Made by a program: the position numbers and the translations under genes. A DNA stretch of 15,721 nt from an uncultured Eubacteriales bacterium. Its GTDB lineage: Bacteria > Bacillota > Clostridia > Oscillospirales > Oscillospiraceae. Under the pieces are notes generated by a model. That model did not search any database. It was not told the origin of the DNA and was given only the letters and a program-made list of their open reading frames with translations. Shown in pieces: positions 6,039 to 14,081 of this stretch (position 1 is its first letter; each line of letters starts with the position of its first letter). The stretch lies in NCBI GenBank assembly GCA_905210385.1, contig CAJLWS010000015.1:1-15721 (forward strand), in the 5' to 3' direction.

Positions 6039-6066
6039 AATCTATGCCAGGCTCGCCCGGTGTGAC
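6039..6066 (-). promoter_or_regulatory. Possible SigE/SigK-like promoter of the cotJ operon
   Basis: On the minus strand CATAGATT (6039-6046) resembles the CATA-type -10 box of the mother-cell sigma factors, and GTCACACC (6059-6066) stands in the -35 position with a 12-base gap. The cotJ operon of B. subtilis is transcribed with SigE. The -35 match is weak, so this is a tentative reading. Confidence 0.3.
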
Positions 6067-6106
6067 AGGGACTTGCCCCTTTCCCGACCGGCCGCCGCGA
6101 TTTTCG

Positions 6107-6135
6107 TTGACGGGTTTTTCCAGGCAGAATATAAT
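6107..6135 (+). promoter_or_regulatory. Promoter of the beta-galactosidase gene
   Basis: TTGACG (6107-6112) and a perfect TATAAT (6130-6135) are 17 bases apart, a strong SigA promoter. A second TATAAT lies 7 bases on (6137-6142). Transcription should begin near 6142-6150, which rules out coding starts further upstream for the gene. Confidence 0.85.
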
Positions 6136-6193
6136 ATATAATATGGTCAGGCCGCGCGTCAGGCCAATTTTGACAGCGCAAGGATGGATCGCA

Positions 6194-9139
6194 ATGAAAT
6201 ATCAGCTGGACCACAGCAACTATCAAACGTTTGCCATCTATGAGCGAAACAAGCTGCCGCCCCGCAGCTATTTCATCCCTTATCCCGACCGGGCGGCGGC
6301 AGACCGGGTGGGCCCGCTGGACAAGCGGTACGCTTCCCCCAAGGTTCTCTGCCTGAACGGGTCGTGGGACTTTCAGTTCTATCCCCGCCCGGGGGAGATG
6401 CCTGATGTGCTGGACACCGACCAAATCCCCTTTGACACCATCGACGTCCCCTCCTGCTGGCAGTTCCGGGGCTATGACCGTCCCTTCTATGTGAATATCC
6501 GCTATCAATTCCCCTACGACCCCCCAAAAATCCCAACCACGGAGAAGGTGGGCCGGGTGTTCTCCTGGACCGGTGTGGACCAGGGCCTCGCCCTGCGGTG
6601 GAAGGACCCCGGCGAGGAGTACAACTTTGTGGGGGTCTACCGTCGTTTTCTGGACATTGAGGACCCGGAAAAGCGCTACGTCATCTCCTTCCTGGGGGTG
6701 GCCAGCTGCATGGATCTCTACCTCAATGGCGGATTCGTGGGCTACTCGGAGGGCTCCCACAACACCGCGGAATTAGATCTGACCGGAAAGCTGAGGGCGG
6801 GAGAGAATGAGCTGGTGGTGGTAGTCCATCGCTGGTGCACCGGCACCTACCTGGAGTGCCAGGACATGTTCCGCAACAACGGGATCTTCCGGGACGTGCT
6901 GCTCCGGGTCAGCGATCCGGAGGACCTGTGGGACCTGGATGCCCGGACGGAGAAGTCCGGGAACCGCTATACCCTGACCCTGGCTGCCCAGACTCTGTCC
7001 GATACGGAGGTCACCTTCACCCTGGAGGGGCACGGCCTTTCCAGGACCGCCACCGTCCGGACCAGAGATCGGACGGCCCAGGCCGTCTTCCCCGGTCTGG
7101 AGGTCATGGAGTGGAGCGCGGAGAACCCCGTCCTCTACAACGTCTACGTGGAGACGGCCTCCGGATGCGTCAAGGAGCGCCTGGGCTTCCGCACTGTGGA
7201 GATCCAAGGCGACCGTTTCCTCATCAACGGCAGGAAAGTGAAGCTCAAGGGGGTCAACCACCATGATACCAGCCCCACCAACGGCTATACCCTGATGCCG
7301 GACGAGATCGAGCGGGATATCTTGCTATGTAAGGCGTATAACATTGATACCATTCGCACCTCACACTACCCGCCCGATCCCCTGCTGCCCGAGCTGGCGG
7401 ATGAGCTGGGGCTCTACCTGGTGGATGAGAACGACCTGGAGACCCACGGCACCTTCGCCCATCAGCTCCCCCCTGCCTTCAACTCCATCAGCCATGACTC
7501 TAAGTGGGAGGGCCACTATCTGGACCGCATTCGCCGGCTGTATCACCGGGACAAGCTCCACGGCAACACCTCCGTCATCATGTGGAGCCTGGGCAATGAG
7601 TCGGGGGGCTATCACAACACCGACGCCATGTACCACTACCTGAAGGCCCGATCCTCCCTCCCCGTCCACTATGAAGGCGTCATCCACAGCGGGCGGCAGG
7701 CCTATGACGTGGGCAGCGAGATGTACCCCACCGTGGCCATGGTCCATAACGTGGGAGAGAAACGCCGGAAGCAGCAGCGGCTCAACGACCGGCCCTACTT
7801 CCTGTGCGAATACGCCCATGCCATGGGGGTGGGCCCGGGCAATGCCGAGGCCTACTGGCGGGAGATCTACCGCTATGACAGCATGATGGGGGGCTGCGTC
7901 TGGGAGATGGTGGACCACGCCGTCCTCCATAAGGACGGCAGCTACACCTACGGCGGGGACCACGGCGAGTGGGAGCACGATGGCAACTTCTGCGTGGACG
8001 GACTGTTCTATCCTGACCGCAGGCCGTCCACCGGGGTGGACATCGTCCGCTTCCTGTACCGGCCCATCCGGGTGTCCCATCTGTCCGGGGACCGCTTTGA
8101 GGTGTTCAACACCACTGCCTTCTCCACGAGCCGCTATGAGCTAACATTCCGCTGGAACGACGGCAGCGTGGAAGTCCTGGTCCCGGACACACCGCCCCTC
8201 TCCCGCACTGAGGTGCGGGTCCGGCTGGGCGCCGAGGTGGATGGGGTGCGTTTTGTGACCGTCACGGCCACCGATCTGCGGACGGGAAAGACCGTGTCAG
8301 AGGAGCAGATCATCCTGGACCTACGGGTGCAGGGCGCTCCTCCGGTCTGTACCCTTCCCGAAGGCTGCCGCGTGGAGGGCGGTAGACTGTCCGTCCGGGA
8401 TGCCCAGGGCCTCGTCCTGGCCGGGGCGGAGCAATCCACCCTGCTCTACCGGGCCGCCACCGACAATGACACCGACGGCCTGTACCACAACACCATGGAG
8501 CCCTACGCCCAGCAGACGGAGCAGGTGCTCTCCACCCAAGAACTGCCCGCAGGGTACCAGGTGGTCACCGGGATCACCAATCGGCAGGGCCTCTTCCTGG
8601 TCACCGACGCCTATGAGGGGGTGGAGAACGGCATCCTGGTCACCAGCCGGCTCCAGTGCGTGTCCGGCAAGGGCACGATCCCTCGTTTTGGCAAATGCTT
8701 CCGCCTGGAGGAGGTCTTCGACCGCATCCATTACGTGGGCCGGCGGGGAGAGTCCTACTGCGACATGAAGGAGCAGTATCCCATCCGGGCGGTGGACTGC
8801 CGGGTGTGTGACATGACGGAGCCCAACATCCGCCCCCAGGAGAGCGGCAACCGCTGCGACTGCCTGCTGGCCAGCGTCAGCGACGGGACGACCCGCGTGA
8901 CCTTCCAGGCAGTGGACGCACCCTTTGAGTTGGCCGTCAAGCCCTACACCGACCAGGCCCTGATGGGCATGAGGCACCGGGAGGATGAGGCGCGCACCGG
9001 CACCTATGTCACCATCCAAGCCTTCCAGCAGGGCATCGGCACCGGCTCCTGCGGCCCCGGTGTGGCTCCGGAGTTCCAATATCCCGCCGACCGGGACTAC
9101 ACCCTGCGCTTCCTGATCCGCCTGACCAGGGAGTCCTGA
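6194..9139 (+). CDS. GH2 family beta-galactosidase
   Basis: Large cytoplasmic LacZ-like glycoside hydrolase of 981 residues that cleaves terminal beta-galactosides such as lactose. Order of domains: N-terminal jelly roll (about 45-220), Ig-like domain (225-340), TIM barrel (345-620) and C-terminal beta-sandwich region (690-975). The family signature DTIRTSHYPP lies near 387, the acid/base Glu469 in WSLGNES and the nucleophile Glu539 in FLCEYAHAMG. No signal peptide is present. The ATG at 6194 has AAGGA 9 bases ahead and follows the promoter; the open frame reaches back to 6044 but those bases lie upstream of the transcription start. The gene stands alone on the plus strand between two minus-strand blocks, without a permease or regulator. 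Exact substrate (lactose, galacto-oligosaccharide, plant or host glycan) cannot be told from sequence. Confidence 0.95.
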   Translation: MKYQLDHSNYQTFAIYERNKLPPRSYFIPYPDRAAADRVGPLDKRYASPKVLCLNGSWDFQFYPRPGEMPDVLDTDQIPFDTIDVPSCWQFRGYDRPFYVNIRYQFPYDPPKIPTTEKVGRVFSWTGVDQGLALRWKDPGEEYNFVGVYRRFLDIEDPEKRYVISFLGVASCMDLYLNGGFVGYSEGSHNTAELDLTGKLRAGENELVVVVHRWCTGTYLECQDMFRNNGIFRDVLLRVSDPEDLWDLDARTEKSGNRYTLTLAAQTLSDTEVTFTLEGHGLSRTATVRTRDRTAQAVFPGLEVMEWSAENPVLYNVYVETASGCVKERLGFRTVEIQGDRFLINGRKVKLKGVNHHDTSPTNGYTLMPDEIERDILLCKAYNIDTIRTSHYPPDPLLPELADELGLYLVDENDLETHGTFAHQLPPAFNSISHDSKWEGHYLDRIRRLYHRDKLHGNTSVIMWSLGNESGGYHNTDAMYHYLKARSSLPVHYEGVIHSGRQAYDVGSEMYPTVAMVHNVGEKRRKQQRLNDRPYFLCEYAHAMGVGPGNAEAYWREIYRYDSMMGGCVWEMVDHAVLHKDGSYTYGGDHGEWEHDGNFCVDGLFYPDRRPSTGVDIVRFLYRPIRVSHLSGDRFEVFNTTAFSTSRYELTFRWNDGSVEVLVPDTPPLSRTEVRVRLGAEVDGVRFVTVTATDLRTGKTVSEEQIILDLRVQGAPPVCTLPEGCRVEGGRLSVRDAQGLVLAGAEQSTLLYRAATDNDTDGLYHNTMEPYAQQTEQVLSTQELPAGYQVVTGITNRQGLFLVTDAYEGVENGILVTSRLQCVSGKGTIPRFGKCFRLEEVFDRIHYVGRRGESYCDMKEQYPIRAVDCRVCDMTEPNIRPQESGNRCDCLLASVSDGTTRVTFQAVDAPFELAVKPYTDQALMGMRHREDEARTGTYVTIQAFQQGIGTGSCGPGVAPEFQYPADRDYTLRFLIRLTRES

Positions 9140-9153
9140 CAAGCATTCAAAGC

Positions 9154-9202
9154 GAAATGAGTCCGGGCCGCCCCGCTCTGTGGGATGGCCCGGACTCATT
9201 TC
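9154..9202. terminator. Bidirectional terminator between convergent bga and nuclease genes
   Basis: Bases 9154-9169 and 9187-9202 form a perfect 16-bp stem around a 17-base loop. Outer arms GAAATGAG / CTCATTTC give a T-rich end on both strands. The right arm overlaps the TGA stop (9201-9203) of the nuclease gene, so the same hairpin closes both convergent units. Confidence 0.8.
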
Positions 9203-10067
9203 ATGGCTTACAGTTTCCGCAGGGCTGATAGCCCTGGGCGATGAGCAGCTCTCTGGTGCCCTCGTAGTCCTGGCGGTTGCTCTCCTTGATGTCGGCTACG
9301 CTGGAACAGTCCGGCAGGTGGAACCGCTTGCTGCTGGTATTGAGGACATACCGCTGGGTCTCTCCCTCCTCAAAGGCAGACTCATCCAGCCAGTTCAGCC
9401 CCGTGGTGTAGTCGATGGCCACGCCGGGCTGCACGTTGTAGACGTAGACGTTGAAGCACACGCCCTCCCCCTCGTCCTCCACGGAGATGGCCTCCATCTG
9501 CACCCCGCTGGCCAGTAGGTTGTCCCCCTCAAAAATGGGGGTCACCCGGTAGAGCACATGGTTGCCTGTCTCGCTGATGTAGTCGGCCACCATGTTCTCA
9601 AAGGGAAGCATCCCCTCCACGTTCATGTACCGGGTGCCGGTAATGAGGTTGCGCTCGTTGGCGTTCTCCCCGGTAAGCTGGAAGCCGATGAGGTGACACC
9701 GGTTGTAAAGGTAGCCCCCATCCACGAAGTCATAGGCAGCGTTCTCCCAGCCGGTGGGTTCCACCGAACTGATGGACTCCCGTTCCTCGGTGGGCATGGT
9801 TTCCATGCCCACATTGGCATAGGCTACGCCGCAGCGCCCCCGGTGGTCCAGACGGCTGTAGAGCTCAAAGGGCTCGGTGGTGAAGTCTTCCAGGGCGAAA
9901 TCCGGCTGGTTGTCCTCCACCATGACATAAGGCTGTCCGGCATATTCCGGGATGTCCATGAGCGAGTGGCTGTCCTGTCGGGGCAAAAGCCCCTGGCACC
10001 CGCATAGCGCTGCCAGCAGCAGCGAGAGCGCGGCCAGGAGCCCGGCAACGCGAAATCCGCGCTTCAT
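9201..10067 (-). CDS. Secreted lipoprotein DNA/RNA non-specific endonuclease
   Basis: Predicted exported nuclease of 288 residues. Residues 1-24 form a lipoprotein signal peptide: basic MKRGFR, hydrophobic run, lipobox-like LCGC with Cys24 as the lipidated residue. Residues about 70-215 are a beta-beta-alpha-metal nuclease domain of the EndA/NucA-like type (Endonuclease_NS_2): YNRCHLIGFQLTG holds the catalytic His125, and ERNLITG gives the metal-binding Asn140. The Arg-Gly-His core of the classical enzymes is Arg-Cys-His here. A C-terminal module (about 238-288) carries His250, Cys254, Cys283 and Cys286 (HLPDC...CGNC), a small putative metal-binding domain also found on other Firmicute surface nucleases. 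It is last in the minus-strand run, 12 bases after the aminotransferase gene. Likely role: degradation of extracellular DNA for nutrients or uptake. Confidence 0.88.
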   Translation of the reverse strand: MKRGFRVAGLLAALSLLLAALCGCQGLLPRQDSHSLMDIPEYAGQPYVMVEDNQPDFALEDFTTEPFELYSRLDHRGRCGVAYANVGMETMPTEERESISSVEPTGWENAAYDFVDGGYLYNRCHLIGFQLTGENANERNLITGTRYMNVEGMLPFENMVADYISETGNHVLYRVTPIFEGDNLLASGVQMEAISVEDEGEGVCFNVYVYNVQPGVAIDYTTGLNWLDESAFEEGETQRYVLNTSSKRFHLPDCSSVADIKESNRQDYEGTRELLIAQGYQPCGNCKP

Positions 10068-10079
10068 GTCGGCGCCCCC

Positions 10080-11252
10080 TTACCGGCGGACCATGCCGCT
10101 GGCGGCCACGGCGGTGACGACCTCCTCCATCACCGGCACCGGCTGCACCAGGGCAAAGCGCACATAGCCCTCCCCCAGGGAGCCGAAGGCCGAGCCCGGC
10201 GTACACAGCAACCCCGTCCGGTCCAGCAGCTCATAGCAGAACTCCACCGAGTTGTCATATCCCTCCGGCAAGGGGCCCCAGGCGAACATAGTCCCCTGGC
10301 TGTCCGGCACGTTCCAGCCGATGGACCGCAGCCCGCCGCACAGGGCGTCCCGGCGGGCCTGGTACTCCATCCGGTTTCGGGCCACGCTGTCCTGGGGGCC
10401 GTTCAGGGCGGCCACCGCGGCGCTCTGCACCGGTAGAAAGATGCCATAGTCGATCTGGGAGCGCAGGCGGCGGAAGCAGCTCACGACCTCCCGGTTGCCC
10501 AGGGCGAAGGAGATCCGGGCTCCGGTGAGATTATAGGTCTTGGACAGGGAGTTGAACTCCACCCCCACCTCTCTGGCCCCGGGATAGGAGAGGAAAGACT
10601 TCCCCACCCGTCCGTCATAGATGATCTCGGAGTAGGCGTTGTCGTGAAGGATGATGATTCCGTACCGTTTGGCGAAGGCGATCAGCTCCTCATAGAAGGA
10701 GTCCGGAGCGGTGACGCATAGAGGGTTGGCCGGGTAGGACACCACCATGAACTTGGCCTTTCGGGCCAGGTCAGGGTCAAAATTAGCCAGGTCGGGCAAA
10801 AAGCCGTTATCTGCCCGCAGGTCGTACCCCACGCACTTGGCCCCGCACAGGAAGGGGCCGATCTCAAAAATGGGGTAGCCGGGGTTGGGCACCAGAACCA
10901 CATCGCCGGGGTCGCACAGGGCCCAGCCGATATGGGTCAATCCCTCCTGGGAGCCGTATATAGCCATCAGTTCGTCCGGGTCCAGGGCTACGCCGTAGCG
11001 GCGCTCATACCAGTCCCGCACCGCCTGAACCAGTTCCGGGGTCTCGCTGAGAGAGTAGCGGTAGTTGCGGGGATCGGCCGCGGCTCTGGACAGGGCCTCC
11101 ACCACATGAGGCTCCGGCAGGAAATCTGGCGTCCCGATGGACAGATTGTACACCTGCTTCCCCCGGGCCAGTCGGGCCTTTCTCCGGTCATCCAGCACGT
11201 TGAAGATGCCGGGCTGAAAGTTTTCCATTCTCTTCGCACTTTGAATTTCCAT
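10080..11252 (-). CDS. Class I/II PLP-dependent aminotransferase
   Basis: Fold-type I aminotransferase of 390 residues, cytoplasmic. Lys238 in NSLSKTYNLTGAR is the PLP Schiff-base lysine; Asn176, Asp204 and Tyr207 (HDNAYSE) contact the cofactor, Arg246 the phosphate, and an Arg near residue 366 in the YVRFAL motif binds the substrate carboxylate. The N-terminal NLSIGTPDF block resembles LL-diaminopimelate aminotransferase and alanine/aspartate-type relatives, so amino acid transamination is sure but the substrate is not. The usual NP-Thr-Gly loop reads ANPLC. It begins 6 bases after ligA ends and the Shine-Dalgarno is weak, suggesting coupling; an ATG eight codons on (11228) is a possible start. 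It is followed after 12 bases by the nuclease. Confidence 0.9.
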   Translation of the reverse strand: MEIQSAKRMENFQPGIFNVLDDRRKARLARGKQVYNLSIGTPDFLPEPHVVEALSRAAADPRNYRYSLSETPELVQAVRDWYERRYGVALDPDELMAIYGSQEGLTHIGWALCDPGDVVLVPNPGYPIFEIGPFLCGAKCVGYDLRADNGFLPDLANFDPDLARKAKFMVVSYPANPLCVTAPDSFYEELIAFAKRYGIIILHDNAYSEIIYDGRVGKSFLSYPGAREVGVEFNSLSKTYNLTGARISFALGNREVVSCFRRLRSQIDYGIFLPVQSAAVAALNGPQDSVARNRMEYQARRDALCGGLRSIGWNVPDSQGTMFAWGPLPEGYDNSVEFCYELLDRTGLLCTPGSAFGSLGEGYVRFALVQPVPVMEEVVTAVAASGMVRR

Positions 11253-11258
11253 ATCAGA

Positions 11259-13301
11259 TCACACTTTCTCTTTCTCCTGGACGTCGGGGCTAAGCTGGGA
11301 TAGGATCCCCTCCTGGTCGCCGCCCTCCTCCCCCAGCAGGACGAGCAGCTGCCCTTCGTCCAGCACGGGCACACCCAGCTCCTGGGCCTTGCGCAGCTTG
11401 GAGCCGGCCGCCTCGCCGGCCACCACGCAGCTGGTCTTTTTGGACACGGAACCAGACACCTTGGCTCCCAGGGCTTCCAGCTTCTCCCCCGCCTCTTTCC
11501 GGGAATAACGGGTCAGTTCCCCGGTCAGAACGAAGGTCAGCCCAGCCAGCAGGTCGCCCACCGGCCGGGCGGCGCTCTCCATGGAGACACCCACCTCCTT
11601 CAGTTGGTCGATCAGATGCTGACTCTGGGGGGCGGCGAACCATTCAGTCAGGTTCCTGGCCGTGATCTCGCCGATGTCGTCAATGGCGGTCAGCTCCTCC
11701 TCGGTGGCCCCGGCCAGCTTGTCCAAAGTCCCGAAATGGGCCGCCAGTAGCTTGGCCGCCTTCTGGCCCGCCTGGCGGATTCCAAAGGCATACAGCAGCT
11801 TGGACAGGTCGTTGCCCTTGGACTTCTCCAGGGCGGCCAGCAGGTTCCGGGCGGATTTCTTTCCCATCCGGTCCAGTCCGGCAATCTGCTCCTCCTTCAG
11901 ACGGTACAGGTCCGCCGGCGTCCGCACCAGCTCCGCCTTGACCAGCGCCTCCACCACCGCCGGGCCCAGTCCTTCGATGTCCATGGCGTCCCGGCTGGCA
12001 AAGTGGGTGAGGTTTCGCAGCAGCTGGGCCGGGCACTCCGCGCCGGTGCAGCGGATGTGGGCGCCGTCCTCGTCCCGCACCACCGGTGCGCCGCACACCG
12101 GGCAGGTTTCCGGCATGCGGTAGGGCGCCGTCCCCTGGGGGCGCTTCTCCAGCACCACCCGGACGATCTCGGGGATGATCTCCCCTGCCTTCTGAACCAC
12201 AACCGTATCTCCGATGCGGATGTCCTTCTCCGTGATATAGTCCTGGTTGTGCAGCGTGGCGTTGGTCACCGTGGTGCCGGCCAGCCGAACAGGGGCCACC
12301 ACCGCCTTGGGGGTGAGCACACCGGTGCGCCCAACCTGGACCACGATGTCTTGCACTACGCTCTCCTTCTGCTCCGGCGGATACTTATAGGCGGCGGCCC
12401 ATCGGGGAAACTTGGCCGTTTCCCCAAGAGCGTCACGTTCTGTTAAGTTATCTAACTTTACAACTGCTCCGTCAATGTCGAAGGGGTAATTCTCCCGTCC
12501 GTCGCCAATTTGGGCGATCAGCTCCCGGACCTCGTCCATCCGGTCTGTCCTGACATAGTCGATCACCTTGAAGCGAAGGGATTTCAGCCAGTCCAGACTA
12601 CCGCTGTCGGTGCCGAAGGAGGGGCCGTCCCAGTACAGGATGTTGAACAGGACGATGTTCAGCCCCCGGGCGGCGGCCACCTTGGGGTCCAGCTGGCGCA
12701 TGGAGCCGGCGGCGGCGTTGCGTGGGTTGGCGAACAGCGGCTTGCCCTGCACCTCCCGCTCCTCATTGAGCCGGGCAAAGGTCTTCTTGGGCATGTAGAC
12801 CTCCCCCCGGACGATCAGCCGCCCCGGCGCGCCCTCGATCCGCATGGGGATGGACTTGATGGTGCGCAGGTTCTCCGTCACGTCCTCCCCCACCTGGCCA
12901 TCCCCTCGGGTGGCACCCCGAACGAAAACCCCATCCTGGTATTCCAGGGCGACGGACAGGCCGTCTACCTTGGGTTCCACCAGGTATTCCACCTCCTCCG
13001 CGCTCTCCCGCACCCGGCGGTCAAACTCCTCCAGCTCTTCCGGGGAGAACACATCCTGCAGACTCTGTAAAGGCACCTGGTGTACCACCTGCTGGAAGGC
13101 CTCCAGGGCCTGCCCCCCCACCCGCTGGGTGGGCGAGTCCGGCGTAATCAACTCGGGATGGGCAGCTTCCAGCTCCTCCAGCTGGCGCAGCATCCGGTCG
13201 TACTCATAGTCCGGGATAGTGGGCGCATCCAGGACATAGTAATTATAGTTATGCTCGTTGAGCTGTCGGCGTAACTGCTCCACCTGTGCTCTCACATCCA
13301 T
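11259..13301 (-). CDS. ligA: NAD-dependent DNA ligase LigA
   Basis: Replicative and repair DNA ligase of 680 residues, full family length. Domain order: Ia (1-65), adenylation domain with the AMP-accepting Lys111 in EPKVDG, OB fold (about 315-390), zinc finger with Cys400, Cys403, Cys418 and Cys423, helix-hairpin-helix repeats (about 430-570) and BRCT domain (about 583-660). The HNYNYYVLD start region and DYEYD motif bind NAD. The ATG has a GGGAGGG ribosome site 8 bases ahead; a GC-rich 7-bp hairpin (13318-13333) touches that site and could affect translation. A short AT-rich patch with rare TTA codons lies near residue 282-292. It follows yunB after 53 bases and precedes the aminotransferase by 6. 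Confidence 0.98.
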   Translation of the reverse strand: MDVRAQVEQLRRQLNEHNYNYYVLDAPTIPDYEYDRMLRQLEELEAAHPELITPDSPTQRVGGQALEAFQQVVHQVPLQSLQDVFSPEELEEFDRRVRESAEEVEYLVEPKVDGLSVALEYQDGVFVRGATRGDGQVGEDVTENLRTIKSIPMRIEGAPGRLIVRGEVYMPKKTFARLNEEREVQGKPLFANPRNAAAGSMRQLDPKVAAARGLNIVLFNILYWDGPSFGTDSGSLDWLKSLRFKVIDYVRTDRMDEVRELIAQIGDGRENYPFDIDGAVVKLDNLTERDALGETAKFPRWAAAYKYPPEQKESVVQDIVVQVGRTGVLTPKAVVAPVRLAGTTVTNATLHNQDYITEKDIRIGDTVVVQKAGEIIPEIVRVVLEKRPQGTAPYRMPETCPVCGAPVVRDEDGAHIRCTGAECPAQLLRNLTHFASRDAMDIEGLGPAVVEALVKAELVRTPADLYRLKEEQIAGLDRMGKKSARNLLAALEKSKGNDLSKLLYAFGIRQAGQKAAKLLAAHFGTLDKLAGATEEELTAIDDIGEITARNLTEWFAAPQSQHLIDQLKEVGVSMESAARPVGDLLAGLTFVLTGELTRYSRKEAGEKLEALGAKVSGSVSKKTSCVVAGEAAGSKLRKAQELGVPVLDEGQLLVLLGEEGGDQEGILSQLSPDVQEKEKV

Positions 13302-13354
13302 GCGTATTACCCTCCCTGCGGCGGGACCGCCGCGCGATTCCCCCGCGTTTTGCT

Positions 13355-14038
13355 TTAACCAGCTGTCCCGGACGGATCCAGCTGGACATAGGTGTCGGGG
13401 ACCTCTCCTACGATGACGGTCTCCGCCACCGGGACGCGCTCCTCCACCGTTACAGGAACAATCTCCCCCGGGATCACCAGATAGACTACCACAGTGAGGT
13501 CCAGGATGATCTGGTGCAGAGTTTGGTTCACACCTGCCTCAGAAAAGGAGCTTTCCAGGCTGGCAGTCACATCCCCTACAGTCTGAAGGTTGACCCGGAT
13601 CTCCGGGCCAAGCCCGGACAGGAGCATCCGGCCGGTGAGGGTGCCGAGGGGGATGCCCAGCTCATCCGAGTCCACATGCTCCAGTTGGTTGACCAGCTGG
13701 TCAATCACTTGGCGCTTGAACCGGCTGCTGGCCTGGACATTGCCGGAAAGGGAGGTCACGCTGCCGTCGCCCCCCGTCTCCACGGTGACAAAGCTGGAAT
13801 ACTCCATCTGCAGGTCCGCTAGGCTGTTGTCCACCGCCGCCGCAGACAGGGCGGAGACCAGATTGGTGGCTCTGCTCACCGCCATGGTCCGGATCACCGG
13901 CCGAAGCTGGTTGGATAGGACCGTGAAGAAGAGAAGGATCAAACCCGCGGCCACCAGCAACGGCGGAAGCCACGAAGGCAGATCCCTCCTGCCGCCCCGC
14001 AGGCGCAGCCCGCGCCTTTGCAGAACATGCCCGGCCAT
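13355..14038 (-). CDS. yunB: Sporulation protein YunB
   Basis: Protein of 227 residues with one N-terminal membrane anchor (about residues 22-42) and a large extracytoplasmic part. Family blocks are visible: the SNQLRPVI segment after the anchor, IPLGTLTG and the GLGPEIRVN stretch near residues 148-172, NQTLHQIILDL near 190, and the final PVAETVIVGEVPDTY. In B. subtilis YunB is a SigE-controlled protein needed for normal sporulation, of unknown biochemical role. A GGGGGTGA ribosome site precedes the ATG. It sits between the PLP enzyme gene (43 bases upstream) and ligA (53 bases downstream); a promoter of its own was not recognised. Confidence 0.88.
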   Translation of the reverse strand: MAGHVLQRRGLRLRGGRRDLPSWLPPLLVAAGLILLFFTVLSNQLRPVIRTMAVSRATNLVSALSAAAVDNSLADLQMEYSSFVTVETGGDGSVTSLSGNVQASSRFKRQVIDQLVNQLEHVDSDELGIPLGTLTGRMLLSGLGPEIRVNLQTVGDVTASLESSFSEAGVNQTLHQIILDLTVVVYLVIPGEIVPVTVEERVPVAETVIVGEVPDTYVQLDPSGTAG

Positions 14039-14081
14039 ACCGTCACCCCCTTAGGCAACAGTATGCGCCGGACGGCTCGGC

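Noticed and set aside
6044..6193. Extended N-terminus of the beta-galactosidase
   Set aside because: The strong promoter (-10 at 6130-6135) lies inside this stretch, so it would not be in the mRNA; the downstream ATG has a proper ribosome site.
8321..9199. 292-codon minus-strand open frame opposite the beta-galactosidase end
   Set aside because: Antisense to conserved GH2 sequence and passes through the terminator hairpin; no ribosome site.
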